In this document: positions 17,989 through 26,934 of the stretch, in pieces
How positions within the stretch are numbered: position 1 is the first letter of the stretch
How the letters are laid out: each line of letters starts with the position of its first letter
Assembly (NCBI RefSeq): GCF_001183865.1
Contig: NZ_CP012020.1
Coordinates: forward strand, 2,475,839-2,539,838
Source of the DNA: Methylophilus sp. TWE2
Lineage (GTDB): Bacteria; Pseudomonadota; Gammaproteobacteria; Burkholderiales; Methylophilaceae
DNA: 64,000 nt
Direction: 5' to 3'
The notes under the pieces: model-generated
Seen by the model: the letters and a program-made list of their open reading frames with translations, nothing else
Databases searched by the model: none
What the model was told of the DNA's origin: nothing
Translations under genes and position numbers: made by a program

Positions 17989-18774
17989 ATGGGCATACAA
18001 CATATTTCAGCCAACAAAATAAACGCTGACGACGACATCTTCATTCGCCAGGTTACACCCCATGTTATTCCAGACTGGTTACATGCGGGGGTGACTGACA
18101 TCCACCTTGGCGGCCGCGCCAGCCTGTTCTATGGGATTATTTTTGCGGCGGTGGGGGTGATCATCCACACCATTTTTGCTGAAAACTACTGGTTATTGGC
18201 GGGGACGACGACTGGTTTTTTCCTGCTGGGACCATTTTTGGCAATGGGACTTTACGACTTGAGCAGACGGATGGGGGCAAGCGAACAGCCAGCGCTCCCC
18301 CCTACACTCACGGCATGGCTACCCAACCTCATCAACATATCCATATTCACGATGCTATTGATTCTTGTGTTTTTTGCCTGGATCAGGTTATCAATGAGCA
18401 TATTTGCCCACTACTTCAATGGTGCACTGCCCACTTTTGCCGATGTGGTCATCAATGTGTTCACATTTAAACAACCCACATTTCTATTTGTCTACTTTTC
18501 TGCTGGTGCCATGTTTGCGACATTCATATTCAGCATCAGCGTCATTGCCATGCCGCTGATGCTAGACCGTAACGCAAGCGCATGGACTGCAGCCATCACC
18601 AGCCTGCGCACATGCGCACGCAATCCGGTCACTATGGCACTATGGGCGTTTTGCATTGTGGTGCTAGTTGGTTTCGGCCTGGCGACAAACTTTCTAGGGT
18701 TGATCTTGACCATGCCGGTGGTCGGGCATGCCAGCTGGCATGTTTATCGAAGCCTGATTGAAATCAAGAATTAG
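17989..18774 (+). CDS. DUF2189-family integral membrane protein
   Basis: 261 residues from the ATG at 17989, with a GGGGG-type ribosome site upstream; the frame is open from 17893. About six hydrophobic segments are visible, including FYGIIFAAVGVIIHTIF, LLAGTTTGFFLLGPFLAMGLYDL and FATFIFSISVIAMPLMLDR. The conserved GLYDLSRR and PVVGHASWHVYR regions and the overall pattern match DUF2189, a family seen near respiratory genes in alpha- and beta-proteobacteria. Its function is unknown. It is divergent from the oxidase cluster and convergent with the EAL gene. Confidence 0.8.
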   Translation: MGIQHISANKINADDDIFIRQVTPHVIPDWLHAGVTDIHLGGRASLFYGIIFAAVGVIIHTIFAENYWLLAGTTTGFFLLGPFLAMGLYDLSRRMGASEQPALPPTLTAWLPNLINISIFTMLLILVFFAWIRLSMSIFAHYFNGALPTFADVVINVFTFKQPTFLFVYFSAGAMFATFIFSISVIAMPLMLDRNASAWTAAITSLRTCARNPVTMALWAFCIVVLVGFGLATNFLGLILTMPVVGHASWHVYRSLIEIKN

Positions 18775-18801
18775 GTGGCGTGACAAAGAGAATGAGAAGA
18801 C

Positions 18802-20196
18802 TCACAGCTGTGCTCTTGTCATCAGCTGGGCGTAGGCAGAAGACTCTGGAAAAGTTGACAAGAAAATTTCAAACGCATCTATAGGCAACGGCTTACTGAA
18901 AAGATAGCCTTGGTATCTTGTGCAACCTTTCTTGAGCAAATATTCGAGCTGTTCGATCGTTTCCACACCCTCAGCAATCAGCACCATTTGCAAACTACTA
19001 CTTAGCGAAACCAATGTTTTCACGATGGCTTTATCGTTGTCATTGATCAACAAATCCTGGACAAAAGACTGATCTATTTTCAATTGCTCAAACGGCAGGT
19101 GCTTTAGGTAGTGCAACGAAGAGTAACCTGTACCGAAATCATCCAGGGACCAACTGACACCGAAGTCTCGCAACGACCGCATCTTTTGAATAGTGATATC
19201 GACCTCTTTTGCCAGCATACTCTCAGTCAGCTCGAGCTTTAGTTGCGAAGGTTTCGCGCCACTGCGGGTCACGATTTCTATCACCTCCTGCACAAAGTCC
19301 GGTTGCCGCAACTGAGATGCACTGACGTTCACGGCAATCGTGAGATGGGCCATTTTGGGATCTTTTGCCCATGTCACCAAATGCGCGCAAACCTCTTTCA
19401 GTACCCACGCCCCTATCGGCAAGATGAGTCCCGTTTCTTCTGCCGCCGATATGAACATACCTGGCGGGATCATGCCACGCGTAGGATGCTGCCAGCGAAG
19501 CAGTGCTTCTGCGCCAAATATATGTCCTTTGGCATCCACTTGCGGCTGATAATGCAAGCAAAAATGCCCCTTAGCCAGAGCCTCATGCATATCCGCATAC
19601 AACGAGTGACGTATCGTGACATCGGTCTGCATGACAATCAGGGCAACGCCTAGTACGCCAAGGGCAGCCAGGTAATTCGCCCACACTCCTATTGAACGAA
19701 CATCGCTATCAGCAACCAGATCTGGCCGCGTAATGCCCATGTGTGAAGCGCCAAAAACAAAACACCCCAGCAACATGATAAACGGCAAAATCACCCGCAA
19801 ATAAAGATTGTCATTGCGAAACACCAGGGTTGCACCAGCAGCAAGTGGCAAAAAGTACATATGTACAGATCTGACCACTCCTGCGACGGGCGCATCGAGA
19901 ATACAGATCAACGTAATGGTCAATAGCAGTCCATGGGCTATCCAAATGGCAGTCAATCGATCGCGACCAGCGTTGAGCAAGGTAAGGCCCAACAAACCCA
20001 GTACCACTAGCATCAGGTTACATGCCATTAAAAGCCATTTGGCATGCGTCACGTAATAAGCACTCCAAGCCCCGCCCAAAATGATCGGCGCCCAAACGCC
20101 AATGGCAAGCAAAAGCCTCATCCTGAGAAGATGCGGGTCTTGGATAGATTGAGAAATCTCGCTTTTAAAAAGCTTAGAGATGAATAATCGCTGCAT
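18802..20196 (-). CDS. Membrane-bound EAL-domain c-di-GMP phosphodiesterase
   Basis: 464 residues. The first 190 residues contain about six membrane helices of an uncharacterised sensory type, and the rest is a complete EAL domain with no GGDEF. Catalytic signatures are intact: EALLRWQHP, NVSASQLRQPDF, ELTESML, DDFGTGYSSLHYLK, KIDQSFV and IAEGVET. It should therefore hydrolyse cyclic di-GMP to pGpG. Together with the GGDEF-EAL protein at 7.3 kb it is one of two c-di-GMP proteins here. It is transcribed alone. Confidence 0.92.
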   Translation of the reverse strand: MQRLFISKLFKSEISQSIQDPHLLRMRLLLAIGVWAPIILGGAWSAYYVTHAKWLLMACNLMLVVLGLLGLTLLNAGRDRLTAIWIAHGLLLTITLICILDAPVAGVVRSVHMYFLPLAAGATLVFRNDNLYLRVILPFIMLLGCFVFGASHMGITRPDLVADSDVRSIGVWANYLAALGVLGVALIVMQTDVTIRHSLYADMHEALAKGHFCLHYQPQVDAKGHIFGAEALLRWQHPTRGMIPPGMFISAAEETGLILPIGAWVLKEVCAHLVTWAKDPKMAHLTIAVNVSASQLRQPDFVQEVIEIVTRSGAKPSQLKLELTESMLAKEVDITIQKMRSLRDFGVSWSLDDFGTGYSSLHYLKHLPFEQLKIDQSFVQDLLINDNDKAIVKTLVSLSSSLQMVLIAEGVETIEQLEYLLKKGCTRYQGYLFSKPLPIDAFEIFLSTFPESSAYAQLMTRAQL

Positions 20197-20401
20197 GAAA
20201 AGTGGTTAAATCGCAAGCCTTGGAAAGTATCCATTCCTCAAATGCATTCGGTAGAAAATTTGCCTATGCATAATCATTTCTGGATGGTGGCTCCATCATA
20301 ATTGAATCAACTCAGCCACAATCACGAAAACACCGAGCTTTGGCACCCTTTATTCGTTTTAAGTACTCAGAAGTCCTAAATCACATGCAATAGCATGAAG
20401 T

Positions 20402-20432
20402 AAAAAAGGCCTAGATTTTCATCTAAGCCTTT
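20402..20432 (-). terminator. Terminator of the siderophore receptor gene, sequence shared with the tRNA-Leu site
   Basis: Read leftward it is AAAGGCTTAGAT-GAAA-ATCTAGGCCTTT plus a T-run: a 12-bp stem with a GAAA tetraloop. The same 31 bases occur identically at 23646-23676 and with one change at 28664-28694. It lies 27 bases past the receptor stop codon. Confidence 0.85.
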
Positions 20433-20458
20433 AATTCATATGTTTCTAAATCAGGAGG

Positions 20459-22582
20459 TTATTTAAACGAATAATTAGCGGTCAACATCACTGTGCGTGG
20501 ATCACCTTGATAACACTGAGTCATGCTGGCACAGCCTGCAATGTATTGTTTATTCGCCAGGTTTCTGGCATTGAGTGCAAACCGCCATGAAGCAGTATTG
20601 TAATAAAGCCCCGCATCAAACAAAGTATACGATGGGACATTAAATGTGTTCTCACCGTTACCTGCTTGGTTTCCAATATATCTTGCGCCAGCCCCAACAC
20701 CCAAACCTTGTACCCATCCAGATAAATCATAGCGAGCCCATACATTCGCCATATTTTTGGCAACCAATATGGGGCGCTTACCCAAGGTATTGGTTGTGCT
20801 CTTGGTGATCTCCGCATCAATGTAGGTGTAAGTAGCCACCACATTCAATCGATCTGTTAACTGACCGGTTGTTTCAAACTCAAACCCTTTGTGGCGTTGC
20901 TCACCCGTTTGTATATTGAAGTTAGCGTTGTTAGGATCAGGTGTGGTTGCGTTCTGCCTCCTCAAGTCATACACCGCAAAAGTAGTACCGAACTGATGAT
21001 CTGGAGACTCATATTTAATACCGGCTTCGTGCTGTTCACCGGTTTCAGGCTTGAAGGGAGACCCATCTGCCGTATTGCCGGTTAAGGGCAAAAATGACTC
21101 GCTGTAGCTGATATAAGGCGACCACCCATTCTCAAACGCGTACAGCAAGCCTGCCTTACCTGTCATTTTTGAAGGATCAGATTTTGTAAGGCTGTTGTTA
21201 ATGCGGGTTTGCAGCAAATCCGTCTCATCATGACGTAGACCCAGCTGCACATTCCAGCCATCGCCAAACTTGATTAAATCTTGTAGATAAACACCATACT
21301 GCCTGGCCATATCACTCCCTGTACTATTGGCAACGACAATAGGTGCCCCGACCACAGTGGCACCATAGTTTGGTTGAAACAGGTTAAGCGCTGTCAGGCT
21401 GCGGTTAGTAAAAGTGCGTTCCATGTTGTAGTGCAGAATATCTGCGCCTACCAACATGTCATGTTTTACTCCAAACATGTTGAAATGCGCTGCGAGTTGG
21501 TTATCCATCGTCCACATTTGGGCAGATAGATTCCGCACATTCAACCGACGTTGATAGTTAAGCTTATTGGCAGTTAATCCATTGGTAGTATCGGTAAAAG
21601 CGCCATCGACATTGAAAGTGCTATATCTGACATTTTGCCTGAAGGTAAACGTGTCATTGAACATATGAGAGAACTCGTAACCAAACAAGGAGATTTCGGT
21701 TTCGTATTTATCAAGACCAGGGACACCTACAAAACGGCTGAGAGGGATATTGCCATTTGGGTTAGAAAGCACAGTGCCCTCTGCCGGCAAACCTCGCACT
21801 GGGACATAACGACTTTTCTGATAGCTGGTCAGCAAAGTAATGCTGGTGCGATCGCTAATATCCCAGGTGAGTGATGGCGCAATATAAGTGCGGCTACGGT
21901 CTACAAAATCCACTTTATCATCGCTTTCTGACTTCAGGGCGACCAAGCGATAACGTAGCGTTCCACCCTTATCCAAGGCATCAGAAAAATCCGCCGTCCA
22001 TTGTTGCTGATCATAATTTCCCAAAGTCAGCCCGACTGTTGCCAATGGTTTGTCCGTTGGCCGCTTGCTCACGACGTTAACAAAGCCTCCCGGGCCAGTT
22101 TGACCATACAGCACAGAAGCAGGCCCCTTCATGACCTCTACACGCTCAAACCCGAACGGCTCAGACTGCACCCAGGCGGTGTCGTAAAACATCCTCATCC
22201 CGTCACGCAACACGTAATCGCTTTGAACAAATCCTCGGATAGAAAAATCATCAAGACCGCGCCGTCCTCTTTGCCCGGCATCAACCCCAGCCACAAATTT
22301 GAGCGTATCTGCCAAAGTTTGAACGCTTTGGTCGCGTATTTGCTCGCTGGAAACTACCGAGATTGATTGCGCAGTTTCATTAATCGGCGTCTCTGTTTTT
22401 GTAGCAGTACGTGCCTGTGATGCTTTGTATTTATGGATAGGCCCAGTGGCTGTCTCTTTGGCTTTGCCTGAAGTAATCACTACTTCAGGTAGTGTATCGG
22501 GTTGATTGTCTAACTCTTGCGCGAAGGCGTCTATGTAAGGGCAAGACAAGATCACCGCTAAACAAGCGGATTTAATGTTCAT
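20459..22582 (-). CDS. TonB-dependent siderophore receptor
   Basis: 707 residues: signal peptide, a plug domain (VQTLADTLKFVAGVDAGQRGRRG...FSIRGF; MKGPASVLYGQTGPGGFVNVVSKRP) and a 22-strand outer-membrane barrel ending in TANYSFK. The plug signatures are those of FpvA/FoxA/FhuE-like ferric-siderophore receptors. The barrel imports the chelate using energy from TonB. There is no obvious N-terminal signalling domain, so it is not a transducer. A Fur box lies just upstream, and a PepSY membrane protein is divergent, the usual partner for ferric-siderophore reduction. The siderophore cannot be named from sequence. Confidence 0.93.
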   Translation of the reverse strand: MNIKSACLAVILSCPYIDAFAQELDNQPDTLPEVVITSGKAKETATGPIHKYKASQARTATKTETPINETAQSISVVSSEQIRDQSVQTLADTLKFVAGVDAGQRGRRGLDDFSIRGFVQSDYVLRDGMRMFYDTAWVQSEPFGFERVEVMKGPASVLYGQTGPGGFVNVVSKRPTDKPLATVGLTLGNYDQQQWTADFSDALDKGGTLRYRLVALKSESDDKVDFVDRSRTYIAPSLTWDISDRTSITLLTSYQKSRYVPVRGLPAEGTVLSNPNGNIPLSRFVGVPGLDKYETEISLFGYEFSHMFNDTFTFRQNVRYSTFNVDGAFTDTTNGLTANKLNYQRRLNVRNLSAQMWTMDNQLAAHFNMFGVKHDMLVGADILHYNMERTFTNRSLTALNLFQPNYGATVVGAPIVVANSTGSDMARQYGVYLQDLIKFGDGWNVQLGLRHDETDLLQTRINNSLTKSDPSKMTGKAGLLYAFENGWSPYISYSESFLPLTGNTADGSPFKPETGEQHEAGIKYESPDHQFGTTFAVYDLRRQNATTPDPNNANFNIQTGEQRHKGFEFETTGQLTDRLNVVATYTYIDAEITKSTTNTLGKRPILVAKNMANVWARYDLSGWVQGLGVGAGARYIGNQAGNGENTFNVPSYTLFDAGLYYNTASWRFALNARNLANKQYIAGCASMTQCYQGDPRTVMLTANYSFK

Positions 22583-22599
22583 TTGGTCACTTTCATGAT

Positions 22600-22618
22600 A
22601 ATGTTAACGATTCTCATT
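22600..22618 (-). promoter_or_regulatory. Fur box upstream of the siderophore receptor
   Basis: AATGAGAATCGTTAACATT on the minus strand matches most positions of the Fur consensus and lies 18 bases ahead of the receptor start codon. It predicts repression by iron-loaded Fur. The site also faces the divergent PepSY gene, about 190 bases away. Confidence 0.75.
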
Positions 22619-22809
22619 AACATGATTGTATCATTGCGATGCAACACAATTCCCTGAAGAAAAACCAGAAAAAGATAATTTTAAGTAAAGAGGTCTCTGC
22701 AATTGCTGACTCACGCCTCCCTATATACGATACTCAAAGTACGAACGACAATTTACCTTTAGCTATAAAATTAGCTTTCTATACCTGAATAAATAGCTTA
22801 GATATCCCA

Positions 22810-23490
22810 ATGACTTCAACCATTACTCACAGGGCAAAATCTTTACCACCCAAGCCAACGTCCAGATCTCGTCGGAGTTCGTTTCTAAAGTGGTTGCGTG
22901 ATATCCACGGCTGGCTAGGGTTGTGGGGGGCTGTTTTAGGATTACTGTTTGGCGTCACCGGCATCATCCACAATCATCGCACTGTACTAAAAATTGAACT
23001 GGAAAAACCCACAGCCAGCCAAATCCAAATGGCCGTACCAGAAACAGCCAAAAAGTCTCCCGAAGCAATGGGAATCTGGCTACGCGATGCATTGTCGATG
23101 GACCGTGAACCTCGCCTCAAAAAAGAAAACGCCGAGACTGTTTCATGGAATGGCATGGATGTTATCCAGCCAGAACACTGGGATATCCGCTTTGTGGCCC
23201 CTCAATATAAAGTCGTTGCAGACTACTGGGTTGGGTCAAACATGGTGACCGTTAAACGAACGGATGAAACCTGGGTAGGAACGATAGATAACTTTCACAG
23301 AGCAAACGGAGCAAACGTCGGCTGGGTTCTCTTGGCTGATAGTATCGGCGGCAGTATGATTTTGCTGTCAATCACCGGCGTGCTGCTATGGACGGAGCTT
23401 AATCGCAGAAAAACGATTGGCGCCATTATTTTTATCGCATCAATCGCAGGAATGATCTTTATAGGCTTTAAAACAATGTTTGCGGGGTAG
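22810..23490 (+). CDS. PepSY-associated membrane protein, probable ferric-siderophore reductase partner
   Basis: 226 residues. One membrane helix follows the N-terminal basic region (FLKWLRDIHGWLGLWGAVLGLLFGVTGIIHNHR), a periplasmic PepSY-like domain spans about residues 65-165, and two further helices lie at the end (WVLLADSIGGSMILLSITGVLLWTELNRRKTIGAIIFIASIAGMIFIGFK). Conserved His residues in DIHGW, IHNH and FHRA suggest heme or metal binding. Relatives encoded next to ferric-siderophore receptors help reduce iron at the inner membrane. The divergent arrangement with the receptor supports this. Confidence 0.82.
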   Translation: MTSTITHRAKSLPPKPTSRSRRSSFLKWLRDIHGWLGLWGAVLGLLFGVTGIIHNHRTVLKIELEKPTASQIQMAVPETAKKSPEAMGIWLRDALSMDREPRLKKENAETVSWNGMDVIQPEHWDIRFVAPQYKVVADYWVGSNMVTVKRTDETWVGTIDNFHRANGANVGWVLLADSIGGSMILLSITGVLLWTELNRRKTIGAIIFIASIAGMIFIGFKTMFAG

Positions 23491-23615
23491 TTTAAACCTG
23501 CACACATTCTTTCACTTTTGGCTTATTTCTTGGATATGCTTAAAGATACGTCGATGCTATGAATGAAACATATATGTAGCGCAAACATTCCACCCAAATA
23601 CTCTGTAATGAACTT

Positions 23616-23745
23616 AATGTATATGTGAAGAGACGGTTTGATATGAAAAAAGGCCTAGATTTTCATCTAAGCCTTTGAAATTCATGCTATTTTGAGTCTT
23701 TTTGGTACTACTTTAGAGTACTTCATGGTGCGGGAGCCTGAACCG
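23616..23745. repeat. Left direct repeat (attachment-site remnant) of the tRNA-Leu element
   Basis: 130 bases that align without gaps to 28634-28763, exactly 5018 bp apart, with roughly 80% identity. The repeat contains the hairpin terminator (23646-23676) and ends in a decayed copy of the tRNA-Leu 3' end (TGGTGCGGGAGCCTGAACCG in place of the tRNA's TGGTGCCGGGAGCCGGAATCG). I read it as the displaced original 3' end and terminator of the tRNA gene after integration. No other feature is seen in 23491-23884 apart from the repeat, the TTATACA sites and the terminator listed separately. Confidence 0.8.
23646..23676 (-). terminator. Orphan terminator within the left repeat
   Basis: Identical over 31 bases to the terminator at 20402-20432. 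Nothing immediately upstream on the minus strand needs it now (the next minus-strand gene ends at 23885 with its own terminator). This fits a displaced tRNA-Leu terminator. Confidence 0.7.
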
Positions 23746-23800
23746 AATGTTTCATTTTGAGCCTTTATTCAAGCCAAATTAATAAATACCATAAGTATAG

Positions 23801-23819
23801 TTATACAAATTGTTATACA
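23801..23819 (+). promoter_or_regulatory. Candidate integrase arm sites, left end
   Basis: Two copies of TTATACA separated by exactly 5 bases, 56 bp inside the left repeat. The same TTATACA-N5-TTATACA arrangement, in the same orientation, occurs at the right end (28610-28628). These are candidate arm-type binding sites for the integrase or the AlpA-like protein. Confidence 0.5.
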
Positions 23820-23840
23820 TATTTACGAATGCTGAGGAAT

Positions 23841-23864
23841 AAAAAAACCGCCTTGTTGGCGGCT
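23841..23864 (-). terminator. Terminator of the protease/small-protein pair
   Basis: On the minus strand AGCCGCC-AACAA-GGCGGT is followed by a run of seven T. It lies about 20 bases past the stop of the 72-residue gene. Confidence 0.8.
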
Positions 23865-23884
23865 ACACAACATCGATTTAGACA

Positions 23885-24103
23885 TTATTGAGCTGTTGCA
23901 ATAGGTTTATCTTGAACTGTTACACTGAAACCATCAAAAGTCTTAGGAATATTAGACCGATTAAAAAAGATATGTGGATCAATCCAGACAAGCAAATGTT
24001 TGCCACCCTTATCATTTAAGGGAATGATATTGTAATATCCCTTTGGCAGGTTAAGACTATCGTACAATTTGCTAGCAGCCTCTTCAAGTGAAATACTCAT
24101 CAT
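23885..24103 (-). CDS. 72-residue protein resembling the N-terminal domain of the adjacent protease
   Basis: No signal peptide and no known family that I recognise. Residues about 20-66 (GYYNIIPLND, KHLLVWID, NIPKTFDGFSVTVQDK) align in pattern with residues 57-99 of the neighbouring protease (GFAYNQS, KIIYVLL, ALPKFLTQEYRVEYIQ). Both have an extended hydrophobic strand, then (L/I)PK, then a strand of the form xVxxQ. Its start codon overlaps the protease stop as ATGA, so translation is coupled. A stand-alone copy of a protease prodomain could serve as inhibitor, chaperone or substrate; this is inference. Codon use is AT-rich like the rest of the element. Confidence 0.7.
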   Translation of the reverse strand: MMSISLEEAASKLYDSLNLPKGYYNIIPLNDKGGKHLLVWIDPHIFFNRSNIPKTFDGFSVTVQDKPIATAQ

Positions 24104-25170
24104 ATGTTGTGACCTCTCACTAATTGGACATTAAAGTATTGCAATATGTTCCTAATAGGTAAAACATACGAATTACCTTGATTGTCACCTGCAAACACAA
24201 TACCCACTGCTTTCAAAGTACCACTTATATCTGCAACTACCAAAGATCCAGAGTCTCCCGGCAAAGAGAAAGGTGTTCCTTGAGGATCATTTACCAAAAA
24301 CACATTATGGAAAAAAGCTAACTGCGGGCCGATGCCATGCGCGGTGTAATTACATCCCCATTCACCATGTAACATGCCTTGAACATAGCCTGTTGTATAA
24401 CCGGTTGTTCTACCAACTTTATAAACAGTATAACCTGCTTGCAAATCTTCAATTTCATCTGGAGTATCGTATTTATCCCCTTGCATTGAGGATACCCTAG
24501 AAGGATCTGCAATTTTAAACATTGCCGCATCAAGGTTACTTGAAACATCAACATTGGCAGAAACGCCTGAAATAAAGGGTGCAGAGCGGACATGATGTCC
24601 TATAGTGAATGGATCTATCATTCCAGGATGTATATCTACATGACCAGGGGCCAGTATTTGTTCATTCTCTAGTGTGAAATTGCAATTGCCTGTCACATGA
24701 TTATTAGAAATGCCAAATATTTCTCCGTTATCATTTTTTACCAAACAACCCAACGTACCCGACCCAATGTGCCTAGCAGGGTGTATAGAGCTACCACATG
24801 TATAGATCCCTGCTGCCGTTAGAGTATAGGGAGAAGCTGTATTCCCTGGTTGTTGTGCCTGAGCATTATTAGCCTGTATATATTCAACCCTATATTCTTG
24901 TGTGAGAAATTTAGGCAAAGCCTCATGGTCTTTTTTAGCTAATTGCTTCTTGAGAAGGACATATATTATTTTTGCCGACTGGTTATACGCAAAACCAATA
25001 ATATTCTTTTCCTTTAACAGAGTCTCTGAATTGGCAAACTGTCGGAAATTCTCAGCCGCGAGAGCTTGATTCTCATTATTGACAGGATGAATCGGAAAAG
25101 AGGAATTATATAAATTTCTTGATATGGCCCAATTTTGCAGCGCTTCAGTAGCTTGTTCTATAGTAGCCAT
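24100..25170 (-). CDS. Cytoplasmic trypsin-like (S1-fold) serine protease, cargo of the integrative element
   Basis: 356 residues with no signal peptide. Residues 1-100 form an N-terminal domain; residues about 120-350 are a chymotrypsin-fold domain. The catalytic triad is visible as His158 (GISNNHV), Asp214 (NLDAAMFK) and Ser307 (LPGDSGSLVV). The element KVGRTTGYTTGYV is shared with intracellular S1-like peptidases related to plant NAL1. Unlike secreted proteases, it would act in the cytosol. It is the largest non-mobility gene of the 5-kb element and is coupled to the 72-residue gene. A defence or regulatory role is plausible but unproven. Confidence 0.82.
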   Translation of the reverse strand: MATIEQATEALQNWAISRNLYNSSFPIHPVNNENQALAAENFRQFANSETLLKEKNIIGFAYNQSAKIIYVLLKKQLAKKDHEALPKFLTQEYRVEYIQANNAQAQQPGNTASPYTLTAAGIYTCGSSIHPARHIGSGTLGCLVKNDNGEIFGISNNHVTGNCNFTLENEQILAPGHVDIHPGMIDPFTIGHHVRSAPFISGVSANVDVSSNLDAAMFKIADPSRVSSMQGDKYDTPDEIEDLQAGYTVYKVGRTTGYTTGYVQGMLHGEWGCNYTAHGIGPQLAFFHNVFLVNDPQGTPFSLPGDSGSLVVADISGTLKAVGIVFAGDNQGNSYVLPIRNILQYFNVQLVRGHNI

Positions 25171-25457
25171 CTTTTTTCTCTTATATTTTGATTACTAAAT
25201 CGACGATTTACAGGATAAGACTCTAATCTTTAACTACCAAAAACACAATCGAGCAATAATTTAAAGTGAGTCTACGGATGCTATTTTTGTAAGAATGAAA
25301 CAGTCAACACTCGCCCACAATCCTTTTACTGCTTGTTCTATCATCTCTGTAATTTTCAAAAACTTAACAAAAATTCTAACGACCCCCTAGAATTACAATT
25401 CCGCTCCTATTTGGCTTTTTCTTTTATGCCTTATATCAGCCAAGTTAAGGCCATTGC

Positions 25458-26024
25458 CTACGACCCAATTTCGACTTCAGATATTTCCGATGCTTCTTCA
25501 ACATTACTCGCCGCTAAGTGCCGAGTCCTCAGATCTTCAACCTGATCAGCCGTTAGCTCCTGTACTGTTAACTCCGGCAAATCGATGACTTCTGTTTGAT
25601 TGTCTCTAGCAAAATGTTTTTGAAGTATATCGGACGTGTTCTTAAGCGCTGTTGAATATGCCGCTGCACCCCTCATTACTTGTGCCGCTGAATTAACATC
25701 AGTAGCTCTTAGATGCTCACTTGCTTCAACAAGTATCTCTCGGACATGACTTACATGCGCAATATCATCAATAAGCAACTGAGCTATCGCTTGTTTGATT
25801 GCCGGATCGCTACGAAGCAATAACAAAGCTTCCTCCCTAGCCACATCAATTAGCTCACTTTTGAGGCTACCTTTCTTTACACCTGAAATAGCCAAATGCC
25901 TTTGCACAGTTCTAACTCCAAGACCCAGACGCTTTGCTATTGCAAGATTTGTGTAGCCTGCTTCCCGAAAAGCTACAATTTGAGCTTCAAGTGTTGGCGT
26001 GACAGTTGTTCTTTTAGCTTTCAT
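25458..26024 (-). CDS. Helix-turn-helix protein of the integrative element
   Basis: 188 residues. The N-terminal 50 residues hold a resolvase/terminase-small-subunit-like helix-turn-helix (ALEAQ-type start, FREAGYTNLAIAKRLGLGVRTVQRHLAISG). The rest is mostly helical with an acidic tail (EVEDLRTRHLAASNVEEASEISEVEIG pattern). It could be a DNA-binding regulator, a small-terminase-like protein or a replication accessory. It begins one base after the stop of the 207-residue gene, so the two form an operon. The 287 bases downstream (25171-25457) hold no gene and are AT-rich; they probably include the promoter of the protease pair. Confidence 0.65.
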   Translation of the reverse strand: MKAKRTTVTPTLEAQIVAFREAGYTNLAIAKRLGLGVRTVQRHLAISGVKKGSLKSELIDVAREEALLLLRSDPAIKQAIAQLLIDDIAHVSHVREILVEASEHLRATDVNSAAQVMRGAAAYSTALKNTSDILQKHFARDNQTEVIDLPELTVQELTADQVEDLRTRHLAASNVEEASEISEVEIGS

Positions 26025-26648
26025 TTAATGTACCGCCTTTGATATCTCACAAACGAGATGAGCTGGTGCAGATGGTAAATATATATACTCACCGTTAGGC
26101 GGTGCAGTCGACATATCTTTTTCCAGCATTACCGCACCGGTATTCGGTGCAGGTAATGATGCTGTTACACCGGTAGCCGGTACGACTTTTATATTGGCCG
26201 CACCGATTACAGGTGTATGTGCTTTTTTAGGCAGCATAGGGAAAAGCGGCGTAAAGGTAGCTCTTTGATATGCTCGTGAGTTCATATCCAACCCTTCAGT
26301 AATATCCAGCCCTAGCCACCCTAATGCATACCATGAAGGACGAGAGAGGGGAGGTCGCATACCCTGCCTGGTCATAATCAAGAAACCGCCTTGCACAAGT
26401 TCCTTCAGCGCCTTTGTTATGGTGTCGTTAGATCTCCAACCTAAAGGCTTTAAATACTTGCTGCACGCCACCAGCGCCCCGTTGTTATCTCCTCTATACT
26501 GAGCGGCAATATCAATTAATAAACGACATGCGGCATGATTAAGTGCGCGATACTCCATACTCATGATGACACTATGCGGCAGGGCCGTAAAACGACCCTG
26601 TATTTTTCCTCGCTTAGCATCTTTTCGTTTGCTATAGCTGGCGCCCAT
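26025..26648 (-). CDS. Winged-helix replication/regulatory protein of the integrative element
   Basis: 207 residues. A basic start (SKRKDAKRGKIQGRFTALPHSVIMS) leads into a winged-helix-like segment (AACRLLIDIAAQY...NGALVACSKYLKPLGWRSNDTITKALKELVQGGFLIMTRQG) and the aromatic stretch SWYALGWLGLD. The latter part (residues 125-190) is low-complexity. Proteins of this kind are common in small prophage-like and satellite elements, where they resemble replication-initiation or control proteins. I assign only the fold class. Its start overlaps the upstream 94-residue gene by one base. Confidence 0.65.
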   Translation of the reverse strand: MGASYSKRKDAKRGKIQGRFTALPHSVIMSMEYRALNHAACRLLIDIAAQYRGDNNGALVACSKYLKPLGWRSNDTITKALKELVQGGFLIMTRQGMRPPLSRPSWYALGWLGLDITEGLDMNSRAYQRATFTPLFPMLPKKAHTPVIGAANIKVVPATGVTASLPAPNTGAVMLEKDMSTAPPNGEYIYLPSAPAHLVCEISKAVH

Positions 26649-26932
26649 TATTTACCGCCGAACTTTGCATCAAGGCCTAGTAGTTCAATGGTTCTTTGCT
26701 CGAAAGCTTCAACATCTCGAATAAACTCATTAATCTGATTATCAGAATCGCCCTGAAGCTCATCCATAGAATCTAAAAGTTTAGCTCTATAAATGTAGAG
26801 TGTAACTTCGTTAACTAGACCATTGAATTTCCTTGCGAGTGCTGAAGTGCTCGTATCTCTAAAACATTGGAACGCAGTCTTTAACGCTTTCAAATTAGCC
26901 ACTTTCTTTCTTACTATTTCTAAATCAGTCAT
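26648..26932 (-). CDS. 94-residue helical protein of the integrative element
   Basis: A small, charged, mostly alpha-helical protein (KKVANLKALKTAFQCFRDTSTSALARKFNGLVNEVTLYIY..., ending DAKFGGK) with a probable coiled coil. I recognise no family. It lies in a tight operon: 2 bases after the AlpA-like gene and overlapping the next gene by one base. A role in replication or regulation of the element is inferred only from position. Confidence 0.55.
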   Translation of the reverse strand: MTDLEIVRKKVANLKALKTAFQCFRDTSTSALARKFNGLVNEVTLYIYRAKLLDSMDELQGDSDNQINEFIRDVEAFEQRTIELLGLDAKFGGK

Positions 26933-26934
26933 AA

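Noticed and set aside
25333..25545. 70-codon rightward frame between the protease and HTH genes of the element
   Set aside because: It overlaps the HTH gene antisense and shows no coding character.
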